DNA of 64,000 bases. Origin: Periplaneta americana (lineage: Eukaryota; Arthropoda; Insecta; Blattodea; Blattidae). The notes under the pieces were generated by a model. That model was not told the DNA's origin, searched no databases, and saw only the letters and a program-made list of their open reading frames with translations. Position numbers and translations under genes: made by a program. Shown here piece after piece: positions 10,613 to 24,000 of this stretch (its first letter is position 1; each line of letters opens with the position of its first letter). The DNA is taken from NCBI RefSeq assembly GCF_040183065.1, contig NC_091119.1:108638263-108702262 (forward strand). The letters are read 5' to 3'.

Positions 10613-12030
10613 ATACAACGATTTTTTTTGTCTAAATAACGTTGAAATAGCTAAGTAACGTTGAAATAGAGTTTTACAAAGTCCTGAGATTAAGTGTTAA
10701 TGATCGTAAACAATACAAAATTACAAGTTATAATATTATAAACGTTAATCTAATGCATTTATACACACACATATACAATGTAAATGCATATATATTAAAA
10801 ACAATTAAAATGAAATTATAAAGTATATAATAATAGACAAACTTTTACAAAGGTTTAGAGTCCTTAGGCTATGTAATTTGTTGAGTAATTATTACAATAT
10901 TTTATTAATAGCTTTCCCATATGTGTAAGAAATGCAATCGCACAAAACAATTTTTGTTAAAAGTATGGCTTTAGATTATTTCATCTTCACCCCTTCAGTT
11001 AATTTTAACTATTTTATCTACGTGTTTGCAATAGTGTTTAATTTAGTATGCATTCAATTTTATTCATGTTATGATTGAATGGAAAAGCACTGTTGCAGTT
11101 ATTGACTAATTACATATATTAATACTAATTATTAAATGCATCTGTTAAGTAACCAATTGCAGTATCTTTTGCAAAATCTTGAATGCTTAAGTTGTCAATC
11201 ATATTTCTGTACTATATACTATAATACGTTAAAAGAATTTGCAATAGATTTGGGATCCTCTACTTTATAATCATTGGTTTTAGTGAAAAAATATTTTCTT
11301 TCTTAGGATATCTTACAAGTTTAAATTTAATAATATTCCGAATAGATTTAATTGCATTATCTGAAAATTGTACTTTTCTATTCAAATATATTCTATTTCC
11401 CTCTTTCGTAATTTTTGATAAATTACACTGTACTCCTTGCAGTATTTAAGAAAATGAGGATCATTACATTGCAACTCATTACATATAGATTCTTCTTTTT
11501 AATACATGAGATTTTGAAGTCCCTGCGTTATCTACATGTTTTTACTTTTGAATTTTTTCACAACATTGAGTGGAGAAAATCCACTGAAGTGATTATGAAA
11601 TTAAGTGAAAAATGCAATACATTAACTCTTAATATCAGTAGTACCAGTATCATATACATTTTTCCAAGATTAATTTTGTAGACATAAATGTAAATAATCA
11701 TTAGATACAACATTTACGATCCTTTCTTAGTTTTTAAATTAATATTTTGAAATTGTTCAGTGACATTGGAAACACTTAGGATTTGTTTATCACGTTCTGA
11801 CAAGCCATTGATTATAGGTTCTGTCGAATAGGAATTCAGTCTAATTCTGTGTACAAAACATTTATCACTGGCTGTGCTACTTCAGCTTAGATTTAATTTG
11901 ATTAGTTTCGCAACAGTTGGACTTCCTGTTATATCCTGTTATTTAGATATTTTATTTAGGGTTGATTTATTAACTCTTACTATGCAAGATGCCTCTTATT
12001 TCAATAATTCTATATCACGTTAAATAGTCA
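10613..12030. other. no gene recognised
   Basis: Very A+T-rich DNA without a coding signal; the short open frame at 11415-11681 has no recognisable domain. Confidence 0.4.
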
Positions 12031-12075
12031 TTGTCTACACTAAAGTATTATCGTCATCCCTCATTTCTCATCGTA

Positions 12076-13084
12076 ATGGCGAACCAACGTGACATGAGAC
12101 AGCGAGTTATAGCTCTAGTTGAGGCTGGATATGGGGCTAGATCTGCTGGCCGTTTGGTCGGTGTTCCTGGAATTACAGCCGCGAGGTGGGTTCATCGTTA
12201 CCAAAATTTAGGGGAGGTCGAAAATCGCCCTATTCCTGGGCGTCCGCGGATTTCTTCATTGGAAGAGGATGCTCTCTTATTCGAGACAGTTCGACAAGAC
12301 CCCTTTCTGACTGCTAACGAAATAAGAGCAGTATCTAACTTTCCCGGCTCTTCACAGACTGTGATCAGCAGGTTGAGGAACCGCGGTATTAGGAGCCGGA
12401 GGGCTGCGCAAATGGAAATATTGGGGGAAGCACAAGCTGTCGACCGTCTTGCCTTCGCTACCAATTGAGTGGATTTCGATTGGAGAAATGTAATTTTCTC
12501 CGACGAAACAACCATCTCAAGTGATTACGAAGGTCCTGTCCGTGTCTATCGTGAGGATGGTCTCAGACATGATCAGCGCTATGTGCACCGACGTGAAAGA
12601 TCGGGGCGCTTTAGCATATCGTGTTGGGGGTGGATGTCTTACGATGGACCTGGCGTTATAGAAGCATCTATGGCCGGTTTAATGCGGGAACTTACGAGCA
12701 CATTCTGGAAAATATATTCCTTCCCTCCGCCCGAGAACGTTTTCCCGAAGGAACATTGCTCTTCCAGCAGGATAGCCATCCCGTGCACTATGCTGCAAGC
12801 ATTCAAAGATGGTTTCAAAGGAGACCCGAGATCGAAATCATTAATTGGCCTCCGAAGTCACCTGATTTGAATGTCATCGAAAATTTATGGGTGGAATTGA
12901 AAAAGAGAAGGATAGTCCCTATGCCCATCGACGCCCTCGAAATCGAGATGAATTGTGGGATCAAGTTGTTGACACCTGGGAAGATCTCGCCGGGGATCAG
13001 AACTTATTTCACAATCTCGTGACATCCATGCCGGATCGACTTAGATCTGTAATAGAAGCTGATGGCATGTGGACAAGATTTTAA
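12076..13084 (+). pseudogene. Tc1-like transposase, copy 1 (stop and frameshifts)
   Basis: Starts MANQRDMRQRVIALVEAGYG, with two helix-turn-helix-like segments (SAGRLVGVPGITAARW; GSSQTVISRLRNRGI), then the DDE core: NVIFSDETT (first D), LLFQQDSHPVHY (second D) and SPDLNVIENLW (E), ending SVIEADGMWTRF. Such enzymes insert at TA. A TGA at 12466-12468 and frameshifts near 12690 and 12900 inactivate it. I count 35 residues between the second D and the E, one more than typical Tc1. TIRs were not found by eye. Confidence 0.88.
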
Positions 13085-13284
13085 GTTAACAGGTCTCTTT
13101 TTGTTTCTTATGATTTTTGTTTGAGGAAGAATACTTTTAACTTCCAAGTAAGTTTTATTTTTTTTTGACGAGGTTCAGCCAACTTGTAAAACCCAGAAAT
13201 TGGGGATAAATTATTCCATATTTTTCGACAAATTAGACAGTCGAGGAACTCTGAACAAATTAATTACACCTCAATAAAAAAAAA

Positions 13285-13362
13285 GTTTTACCCGGGATCG
13301 AACACGAGACGTTTCGGTTATACAGCGGAACCAACACGCTACTATATGAGCTACCGAGACAA
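13285..13362 (-). repeat. tRNA-like SINE head
   Basis: On the minus strand GGTAGCTCATATAGTAGCGTG looks like an A box and GTGTTCGATCCC a B box. It sits about 200 bp after the dead transposase. Confidence 0.6.
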
Positions 13363-15409
13363 GACAGTGACAGCAGCAGTCCAGAATGTAGAACCCTTAG
13401 CAGGCATTTGCCATTCGGTACAGTGAAGCAATGATATTTTGTGACTCGAGCTATGTTGTGAAATCCTGGCCTTAAATGGCAGTCTTCTTCGTGATCCTTG
13501 TCCTTGTTGTGGTCCTTGCAACAATTCTTGTACTATTTCTCATGTTATGTATCATTACGTCGATATCGAGTGAACCGCGCTGTAGAACTTTAACTTCCGA
13601 CAACCAAGAATCGTCTCATTCTTTTTAAGGGTAACTGTACATACACATATAGAAATAATCTGCAACAAGTTAAAAGTAAAAATCATACCTGTCATTATCT
13701 CTCTGCTCTTCTGAAAGCTTTACAAAGTGAACTAAACCTGTTTTGGAATTAAGCTCTTTATTTATTCAGTAACAAGAAATTAACAAGTCTTCGATGCTTG
13801 CAATGTAAATCATTGTTTGTGACCTCCAAGATCGTCAGATTTGAATATATAATTTGGTTTTACCTTTAGGGAAACTTAACAAATGAACAAATATATGAGA
13901 CTAATCTTCATTCCTTAAATGAACTCACTGTGTAAATGGGGCAGACTTCAGATGTGAGTGCAAATGAAAGATGGAGTGACGTCAGGAAAAGAGCGAAGAG
14001 TAGTGGAATTGACACATGGATGAGATCAGTGATGACGTCACCCCAAGGCCAAGTGAGAAGTGAGAATCAAGAAAGTGCAAGAGACAGCATGAATTTCTGT
14101 GGTAACAGCATTGCAAACCAGATATAGGTTATCAGCTCAGATGGAAAGATGTTACAAAGAAGGATGATAAAGGGAAAAAAAGGAGGGGTTGGTGACAAGA
14201 AGGGGAAATATAGAAAGTAATAAATGATTAGATAGTGAAAAGCAAATGTGTAGTAGTAAAGGAAAGCCAATTTAAGAAAATGGTGTGTAAGTGGTGAAAA
14301 AGTAGCAAAGGAAACTGAAAAGAACGGAGTGTAGTGGGAGAGTAAAGCCCAGTTCCCATGGTATTCGTTTCGTTGTGTGTTTTCTTGCAGGCCAGCAAGC
14401 TTGGTTCTCTGGTGGATACAGCGATGGCTCCCGTGTTTGCTACGATGCTGGTTGCTATTCACACGGAATTGGCTCTTTTCATAGTTCAAATTGGAAAATC
14501 ATCTGTTGTTTCATCTGTTGCCAACACTCATGATCAAATAAACTAAACCGTGAGTGGAAAACAACTAAAGTCCTATATTAACAATAGTATATGTCCTAAT
14601 AAGGTAATTAAACCAGAAGTGAAAAACAGCTGAAGTCCGATATTTAATTGCTGTTTTTTAAAAACTAATGAATATAGAAAAAAACAGATTTAGTTGGAAA
14701 ACATTAAACATGATGATATGGTTTCAGTGGTGATACTAATATTATCATCTTTGGTTCCAGCTTGCAAACTAATATGGAAAATAGCAAGCAACTTAATCTC
14801 GAAATCCAGCACGCTAGCCACCAAAGCAGCCACCAGAATGCATCATTTCCAGCAAGTGAGCACACAGGATAGCCATCAGCGCTCCCAAATTGGAATCAAT
14901 CACAGAAACAAGCACTGTGGGGACCAGGCTCAAGTGTGAGAAGAACACAGTGTTTACAAATAATGTAAACGAAAAGAATATTTGTATAATGTTAAGATAC
15001 GTAAATAGTAAAGTTATGTAGGAGTAAGGAAGTCAAGGTGAGGGATAATAGAAATTAGAAAACAAGGAATAAAGAAAGTGGCTCGGAGGGGGGGGGGGCA
15101 GGGAAATAATAGAATAAATTGAAATATACCGGAAGAGTAAATCGGTGAAGAGTTAGTAATTGTAAGTGATAGAATAGAAAAGAGAGAAAGAATTAATTGG
15201 AGAACGAAATGGATAGGAGAGAAAACAATAAGCATAAGCAGAAAATGAAAGGGAATAGAAGGATGAAGGCATAGGATACATAGGAAATTTAGAATGTGAT
15301 GAGTAGAAGAAATGATATGGAAGTGAGAGGATATAGATTATGAATAGGAGAAAATAGAGTAGTTTTCATCACGTGATGTGTAAAAATGTTAAAAGTAGTG
15401 TAATGAAAG
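13363..15409. other. no gene recognised; purine-rich plus strand
   Basis: From about 14150 the plus strand is strongly A/G-biased, without a long frame. A G10 run is at 15089-15098. Two blocks near 14340-14560 and 14760-14940 look like repeat fragments but have no second copy in the window. Confidence 0.35.
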
Positions 15410-15498
15410 GAAATGCTGCCCCTATATGAGAATGTGAAGGACCAGCAGGACCAAATATGTTGTGGGATAATAAATCATACCATACCATATCATATCAT
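15410..15498 (+). repeat. retroelement 3' end with short-repeat tail
   Basis: ATAATAAATCATACC is followed by degenerate ATACC/ATATC repeats, the look of a non-LTR element 3' tail with a polyadenylation word. The purine-rich sequence before it may be its body. Confidence 0.4.
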
Positions 15499-15969
15499 AA
15501 ATAGCAAGTACATACACTTGATCACGAAAGCAGCTTACAATTTAACTGGTAGATGGTTCATTTCTATAGCAGGAAGTTGACAGTAAGATCCTCAAGGCAG
15601 GTGTCAGCTCTGTGACTCAGTATCATTTGTGTCATCTCACAGTGGGTGTTTCATGTGACAGGTACAGATTATATAAAAATAAATTGTACCTTTGTTTGGC
15701 AAAGTTTTGAAACTAGCCTGTGAATAGATGTTTTTCAAATCTGTTCTACTTCAAATCATAACTTCTGATGTGAAATGTCTATATTCGAACTATATACATA
15801 CTGTATATAATAGTAGAAGTTTAATGTCACTCATGGTATCATGGAAACAGAAGTGTAAGAACAACTTCATGCCTCGTAGTTCTCCACAGCATCCATCTTG
15901 CTCCATTCTCTATTTAATGTGCTTCGAGGTTTTTCACATAATAGTTACGGAAATATTGGCTATATGGGT

Positions 15970-15973
<4 letters not shown>

Positions 15974-16024
<51 letters not shown>
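15974..16024. repeat. (TA)n microsatellite
   Basis: About 25 uninterrupted TA units. It also creates an artefactual Tyr-Ile frame. Confidence 0.95.
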
Positions 16025-16027
<3 letters not shown>

Positions 16028-16086
16028 AATATCAAATAAAATATGCTACAACGTTAATGAAAGTACAACCTTCAATACGAAAATTA

Positions 16087-16405
16087 GTCATCGTTCAGAG
16101 ACTAAGACCCACCTCAGAATAACTTGGGAATCATTGTGTATGCCATACGAGTATTTACATCCATGTGTTTTACATAGATTCAAAGCCTGGTCTTTGGAAC
16201 AATAAGAGTTCTATCGCTAAGCCATAAAGACTTCATAGGGAGTATATCGTTTTGTGTCATACACATACATCGCTGCTACGACTTAATTTCATCCTCGACC
16301 ATGATGCTTAATATTTCGTGTAAATTACGTGTTAACCCGAATGACACTTAGACAAATTAACACTACAGGAGATCGACCATTTTCTGTGTCAAAGGATGTA
16401 CATAC
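16087..16405 (+). repeat. dispersed repeat pair, copy 2
   Basis: Direct-orientation partner of 9297-9612, about 80 percent identical by eye. Non-coding. Confidence 0.65.
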
Positions 16406-17956
16406 TTTATTGTATTTTATTACTTTCGAGTATAGACATTTCACACAATCATTATATTTCCGTAAGTTCCCTGTTAATTTTTAAATAAATATGACTGAAC
16501 GTACTTCCAAATGTTAATTTATTCCTAGATTTTGAGACACAGTATTTCTTTTTTTTTTTTTTTATACATTAGCGAAATACAAGTTAAGACTAACTAAATT
16601 ATCTTATAACTAATAAAGAAATAAGACCTTATCTTATTTAAACCTCTCTTTACAAACTTGAGTGAATCTACCAAACCAACCTGTAAATAACAGATATTCT
16701 CACACTTCCAGTCACGAGAACAGTTCAACTGAATCCATCCAGTAGAAAACAAAATAGGAACTAAAGCACAACTCAAATGTTGGGAAGGAAAATCGAAATC
16801 AGTATAGTTCTTCAGTAATATAATTTTTTCAAACAGTCCTTTCTACTCGTGTGAAATGAGAGCTTGTTTGGTAAACTCAATCCGACTCTGCAGGTAAACT
16901 GTAGTGTAACAAATGCATAACTAAGACGGCCAGGAACCTGGACAATGCAACTGCATCAATAACCTGAGACTACGACGGCATCCATGCTCCTGGCTAGCAG
17001 CACTACCTTGTATACTGGTCTTCATTTACTCGTCCACTAAATAAAAATCGTGTTTATTTATATTTTCAGACTTGTTTAAATGGCTTCAAGAAATCTAATT
17101 TATTTTTAAGATTACAGAAAAACCAAGCTTATTAAACCCTTTTTGTAACAGAAATATGTTACATATAATTGTAGTTTAAAGTTGAATACATATTTCAAGT
17201 TTATTTAGCCACAATCGGATATAGTATGGTCTAAACAAGATGGATTATGATTTAGAATGTAACGTCATCTTACAGAGCAGTCAAAAGTGCATCAAAGTGA
17301 AAGCCAAGGTAACATGCAGAGTAGCAACAACATAACTTTAAAACAATTCTGTTCCTTCTCTGTACATCAAATTTGCAGCCACACAAATTCTATGTGGAAT
17401 GTTTTGTAATATGCCAGAAACTTCTCGCAAATCCAGTACACTTAATCACCACTGTCTCAAAATAATCACAATAATAATTTTAAAAGAAGAGATAAAATTG
17501 TAAGGAAAACCAACAACTTCCTATCTGCCATTATTATGAAACAATGAATATAAGATGATTTTAAGAACACAAACTGAAGGGAGAGAAAAAAAAACAATAT
17601 CGCTCATCAGTTTCATCGGAAGGATTTTTTTAAGTGGGAGGCCCTAATTTCACAACAATGCCCATACATAAAAAAAAGCTACAAGAACACAAGCAAAGTG
17701 TTATCTCATTCACGAAATCAGTTTTAATTATTTTCCGCATCTAAGTCGCCACACTTCTTTATATACTTGAAACAATTGTCTGTGCGATCAACTGCCACAA
17801 AGTCTCCACTTGCTTGTCACTCGAAGCTGTTCATAAATAAATGTCACCAGATCAACACTCGCTCGCAGTACCAGTTTACTGCCACGTACAATTAATTGTG
17901 TTTGGGTTGAGTGCTCAGACGAGTGCACTCCATCCCATCAGTCTCTAGGCTTGTAA
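16406..17956. other. downstream of UBE2Q, no gene seen
   Basis: Could hold part of a long UBE2Q 3' UTR; no separate coding signal. A poly(T) run is at 16550-16563. Confidence 0.35.
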
Positions 17957-17962
17957 TTTATT
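17957..17962 (-). terminator. polyadenylation signal AATAAA, candidate for UBE2Q
   Basis: AATAAA on the minus strand about 76 nt after the UBE2Q stop codon. It could define a short 3' UTR; other AATAAA words lie further down, so a longer UTR is possible. Confidence 0.45.
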
Positions 17963-18037
17963 TTCATTAATTGTTTTCAGGACTTACACATGAGAAAAAT
18001 AATAAAAATAAAGAAACAGTCTCACAGGCGATCAGAC

Positions 18038-18069
18038 TTAGCCGTCTTCTTTGGGTGGCGTGAACCAGC
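18038..18069 (-). CDS. UBE2Q: UBE2Q last coding exon
   Basis: 32 nt. It finishes the split glycine codon, then WFTPPKEDG and TAA at 18040-18038. Acceptor GTTGCAG at 18070. It is separated from the previous exon by a 5.95-kb intron that holds the nested transposons at 18575-22130. Confidence 0.92.
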
Positions 18070-21000
18070 CTGCAACAGAATCAATACAGTGATAAGAATC
18101 ATTACGAACAGTTCCCTTCATCCTTTACATAAAATAACAAAGCATATGATCAGAAAACTTTTATTTCAATCTTTCCTCACAAATATTTCACAAAATAAGT
18201 ACGACATGGATTTATATTTCATCTCCTTTATTTTGAATTACTGACATTATTCTAAGAACTACATGAAACATGTATATCTCCAGTAACCAAGTTCGTTCAG
18301 TTGGCAGAGCATCTGATTATGATTTTTATGTGTGCGAGTTCGATTCCAGGCAATGGAAAGGGACTTTCGCTTCACTATGACTTCCACAATAGCTATGGGA
18401 CCATAAAGCTTCCATGTTCCCAAATTCCTTCACGAAACGTACACTGGAATTTCACCTCTATATACTTAACTACAGTGAAATTCCAGTATAACGAACTTCA
18501 GGGGGTACTGTAATTATTTCCGTTATAGTGAAATTTCGTTAAACCTAAATTTGCCTACAAATTGTGTCCCACATTATACAGAGTGATTCAGACCACCCGT
18601 AACAGTCATTTCGGAAACTAGTGCATGAAAATTTCCGAGACAAAAATATTTATTACTAAACCACATGTGAACTTTCAATTGAGCTTGATTTCATCAATCA
18701 GCTCTAACAGGAAGTAGGGTCAGTGGCGTATCACTTTAAAATTTCAAATAGGAGTCGGGGTCAAATAGGATACCATTTGATAGAGCTCTTCAAAACAAAC
18801 AACTTTCATAGGAAACGTTTTTATTATTTCCTACTCTTTCAATGAGAAAAGTACGTAAAAGTAATGGGTGATTCGGATCACCCGTAAGTCATTTATTTCG
18901 GAAACTGTGCATGAAAATTTTCGAGACAAAATATTTATAACTAAACCACATGTGAACTTTCACTAGAACTTGATTTCATCAATCAGCTCTAACAGGAAGT
19001 AGCGTCAGTGGCGTATCACTTTAAAATTTCAAATGAGAGTTGGGTCAAATAGGGTACCATTTGATAGAGCTTTTCAAAACAAACAATTTTCATAGGAAAC
19101 GTTTTTATTAATTCCTACTCTGCTAGTCACTTGACCACGCCGAATTATTGGAGTCACTGACAGTGTTAGAAGAAGAGTAGCCTACAGGTATGTGCTGCTT
19201 AGAACGGCAGATAGTTTGAAAATTTATAAAAAATTAATGGAATTGTCAAGCCTTTCAGTAACATGTCAATATTAATTGTCTTGTTTACATTTTCGTCTTG
19301 TAACATTTCTCAATATTGATGACATTATCTTTTTGTACGTTTTCTCTTTGAAAGCGTAGGAATTGATAAAAACGTTTCCTATGAAAGTTGTTTGTTTTGA
19401 AGCGCCCTATCAAAAAGTACCATATTTGACCCCGACTCCCATTTGAAATTTTAGAGTGATACGCCACTGAGCCTACTTCCTGTTAGAGCTGATTGATGAA
19501 ATCAAGCTCAAGTGAAAGTTCACATGTGGTTTAGTTATAAATGAATCGGTCATTTCAAAAAGGTCATGAGTCAAGAAACTGAAATTTTACAGGAGAAAGA
19601 AAAAACTACCTACAGCATAAACTACCTAATTTTTAATTCTCATACGACTGTCAATGATTAAAGCGTTATCGAGGAAAATATTACATTATATATTTTTCAT
19701 TTAACATTTTTTGTTTGGCATAAAACACATTTTCAAAATCAATGACTCATGACCTTTTTGCAATGAACGTCCACATTTTACCAATTAATAAACTATATTT
19801 TTAGGAAATAATGTTATAATTATATAAATTGTTTAATGCACCAATATACAATGAATGAGAACACTTATGCGTACTATTTTCATATTATACAGGGTGATTC
19901 ACAAGGATTTACCGTCCTTTACGGAGGTTATTTCTGAAGACATTTTGAACAAAAAAATGTCAAATAATCATAGTTCCTATTCTCAATATTTTCAGCTAAT
20001 TTAAAGTTGTTTGTAAAATACGTTTTTCTTTAGTTTGAAGGTAAAAGAATAATACAAATAGAGAATGAACCATTCAGAAGTAGCAGTTCTTTAATTAGAA
20101 AGTTTTATGATGCTTAAAATGTGCTGTGAAGTCCTTAGTTGCTTCGTACAGACATCTTTTTCTATTTTTAACTAAAAATTTACATTATTCTAATGCACTT
20201 ATCACAACAGTTATTATAAATCACACCATTTCCACTGACTTAATTATTTGCAGTTCAATTTTGCATCCTAATTTACAGTCTTGGAGAGTTTGCAACACAT
20301 TTAAAAAAATGTCGCCGCACGCTTGTAAACGGCACTCGTCATGCTACGTAACTGCATACAGCTATCTTTGATTTCCATAGCACTCGCGCTGGCTGCTGGC
20401 TGCTGACTGCACACTGACCAAAATCACGCCTTCACAGCAATGTGTTCCAATAACGAAACGTAACTCTGTTAATGTTGAGAATAGGACCCATGTTTATATG
20501 ATATTTTTTGCTCAGAATGTCTTCGGAAATAAGCTCCGTAAAGGATGGTAAATCCTCGTGAATCACACTGTATAGCTATATTTTATCTAGAAGAATGAAC
20601 TCTAATGAAAATCTACACACTTTGGATAGAAGATAGATTGAGAAAGTAGTTTTTTGTTTGTTTGTTTTTAGTCCTCCTGATCATTTTCAACTTCTTTTCC
20701 TCCTTGTCTTGGCCTTTCCTGAAGTTGATCGTAAAACTCTGTATACTAAGCTGGAATATATGTACTTCTTCACCTTAAGAATGTTCCCTTTTATTTTCAT
20801 TGATAGGCATCTGTTTTGAAGGATAAGTCAACTCCGTAGGAAGTACAGGATTCTTGTTGTAACTGTGAAGGAGATTGAATTTCTCTTTGCCGGCACCATC
20901 GATGAACTGTTAAGTTTTTATTTGACCAGAGTAGCTTGAGTTGTATTCAAACATCATCCACTTAAAAGGACAAAAAGACATTTTATGTACCTTAGGAATT

Positions 21001-24000
21001 TTTCCCATACTTGATTCAGAGAGAAAAGTCTTCTTGTAATAAATAGACCAACATCGCTTAAAGTCCAGTACAGGCACAGCATCAATGGTTTCTACTGAGA
21101 ACTGACACCTTTTTAATCATAACATATTCTTTAGGTAGATAGACCCTATCATAGCTTTTTATCAGTTTCTTTACAGTCCCAGAATCCCTGTTGTTTGGTA
21201 GGAAGCTGTGACCTTTTATTGGAAAGAGTAACATTATATAATTTGGAATCACTCTGTTGTTACAATGGATAAACAAAAGCGGATCATTGTGTTGTTTTTA
21301 ATTTGACTGGCGCACCTGTCAGACAATAGATGCAGCTCAGTTACATTCTGTAGAATATGCTTCTTGATGTAATGAAACAGAAATGAACATACGTCATTTT
21401 CACCTTTGTGTGCTTTTTCTTCATGATATACATAAAAATGTGAGAGATTAGTTTTTGATTATGTATGCCAAACATATAACTGTCTCAAATAAAAAATGTT
21501 CTATACAGGAATATTTGGCAGCAGCAAATTTTGCATAAAATCAAAGGTCAATCCACAAACATTATTCCCTTTTAGACTAAGTTCAGAAATTTTATTAATA
21601 TTGGCATACAATTTTTTGACCTTCTACGGTGAACCATTAATTCTGCTATTGCAGCTCGCTTGACGCTGCAAGATGGGAACTGCGTATTTTAGCTGGTAAA
21701 ACTTGAAGAATCGGATACTGATATCTTTCCACAACCAAGTCTTACCTTCAAATATGGGTACTGAAGTTGAAATGAAAAGGATACAAGAAACACTATTAAT
21801 TCCCGCGAATGAACATTTTGAATATAGACTACAGATTTAAAGTCAGTCATTGCAAAAAGGTCACGAGTCAAAGACTCATGACCTTTCTGCAAGAAGTGGA
21901 AATTTCAAGCTTCGATTTCAGGACTGTTTGAAAGTATATTCATGATCTTCTTACATAGACTGGTCGGGCTACCCCTACATCACAATGTTCAATGCATAAC
22001 TCATTTTCGTAAAAATGTTGACTCATGACCTTTTTGCAATGACCAATTCAAATATTTTTGTCTCGAAAATTTTCATGCACTAGTTTCCGAAATAAATGAC
22101 TGTTACGGGTGGTCTGAATCACCCTGTATAATAACAGATACTGTACCTGGTTTAGGTTATATTGTATACACATATTATACTGCAACTTCAATAAGAATCG
22201 GTACCATATTGCATATTCGACAACTGAATAATTATTCTTGCATATTTTACAATATTTTATTATGCACCATGACCTTGTTAGGACCAAAACTTAAATTTTA
22301 CAGAGCAAAACTTATGTTGAACAGGGTTATATAGGTTATACCTGTTTTTTTTTTTAAGCTGGGACATAACAGTTAAGCGGCCGAGCTTGGAATTGCTATG
22401 TTGCCAATATAGACTACCATGCTGTCAGCTGATGGAAGCTAGCAATTGACGTTAAGATGGCTGACGTTAAAACATTAATTGACAATTCACGCAAAGGTAA
22501 GAAAACAATTAAAAAAGCGATAGAGAATCAAAGACGAAATGTACCATCTGCATTTTGATTGTCTGGACATTACGCTTTTTTTTCCCCAGGTGTCGACAAC
22601 ACACTTTCTTCTGTACAATTGTTCATTTCATTCTTTATATGCTGTATCATTCTCGTGGATAGATTAATTACAATACTTTTCTGTCCTTGCTATAGCTTTC
22701 GTTGTTCTTTTTTTCATCGCAGCATTTTATTATATTTGCAATAATGTTTCTTTCTTCACTATAGATTGTCAGTCCTTGTTTCGTCTTTGTCGACATATTT
22801 ACAATTAATAAACAAAAACAAAAACAGAAAAAAAAACTGCTAACTATATAAGCCTAAACTGAAAGTGTACAATAACATAAATTCCATTAACTGTATTATT
22901 ATCAACACTAGTAACACTAAAAGCAAACGATAACTAAAGCAATACAAAGACTTGCGGTATATTGAAAACAACAGTCCTATTGAAATTAATAAAACAGTAC
23001 AATAAAAGCGCCAATATTATTCAACAAAGCCGCAAACACTCTCAGACACGTGAAGTAGATGTTTGTGAAACAGGAATACTGCCGTGAACAGCGCAGTGCG
23101 CCTGTTTCCCTTTCGCCTCATCTAAGTACTTCTGACGACTTCTCCTGGTGTGACAACAGTATGCTCATTAACAGTGACCAGGCCATACCAAGCCATGAAA
23201 TAGAAGAGAAGTGATTTTGGTCTAAGGGAAATAACCCAGCTTTAGAGGAAATACTAGCAGCAACCATAAATCACATTATAAGGTTCATGCATAATGTTAC
23301 ATAACTTTGACAAAGTTATGTTTGGTGACATTGTGTACTTGGTTGTCATGGTAACAGCATGGTTCAACAGCCCCACACAAATTCTCCAGTTTAGCTAATA
23401 TTATTAAAAAAAATTAACTCATGAAGGGTTTATATGACTTGAATACGCAGTTGTGTTGTCTGACAAATAAATCTGTTTCCATTTCTTCGAGCACTGGTGT
23501 CATTTTTTTTTATTGGATCTTGTCCATTCTAATAACATTCCAAATGCTCGTGACAATGCCTGCAATAAGCCTGTAACACATCAAATACTTTATTATATAT
23601 AAACATAACCTGCTGTCTGTTATTCAAGCAAATGTTGCCGATACATATTATTCAAAATATGCTCAGTTTGATTTCCAATTCCTGCACGAATTAGAACTAT
23701 TCTATTTTTTTATGCTTGTCACATTTTCTTAACAACACCACATATAAAATATGAGACATTCTCAGTGATAACTTTGGACAGTAGCTGTCAGTGTTCGCTA
23801 ACATAGTTTAAATGTAAATTATTTAGAAACACAGATTCATTTGCCAAACAATACTGCCAGTCACTTTGAACTGTCTTGTATTAAGCACATAGAAAATATT
23901 AATCCTAATATACTATACGGAAACAGATCAACTTATCCCTTTTGGATATTTCTAATCCAAATTTGGAGAGGAAGTTCACATGAAAAACTAGAAAGAGAAT

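Larger units (their letters stand above)
19543..22049 (-). mobile_element. Sola-like element with 4-bp target duplication (middle of the nest)
   Basis: About 32-bp terminal inverted repeats (GAATCGGTCATTTCAAAAAG at the left, reverse complement with few mismatches at the right, 22018-22049). It is flanked by AAAT on both sides, and the other arm of the host element shows a single AAAT at the same place, so AAAT is a 4-bp target duplication. The TIR core is repeated inside each end (19744-19766; 21847-21869 and 21873-21890). The minus strand has remnants [13 protein letters not shown] and [15 protein letters not shown], with motifs SDxCxxQxKN and GHSFxPxxRD that I remember from large insect transposon proteins. 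Sola elements make 4-bp duplications, which is why I suggest Sola; the superfamily is not proven. Confidence 0.65.
18577..22128. mobile_element. mariner-type long-TIR element (outer member of a three-level nest)
   Basis: Ends are TA|TACAGAGTGATTCAGACC at 18575 and its near reverse complement GGTCTGAATCACCCTGTA|TA at 22130, with TA target sites. The left arm is present twice in tandem (18581-18835 and 18866-19120); the right arm is 19360-19541 plus 22051-22128, split by a second element. The centre (19121-19359) has no recognisable transposase, so the element is non-autonomous. Confidence 0.85.

Noticed and set aside
15728-16122. Frames with long Tyr-Ile repeats
   Set aside because: Produced by the (TA)n microsatellite.
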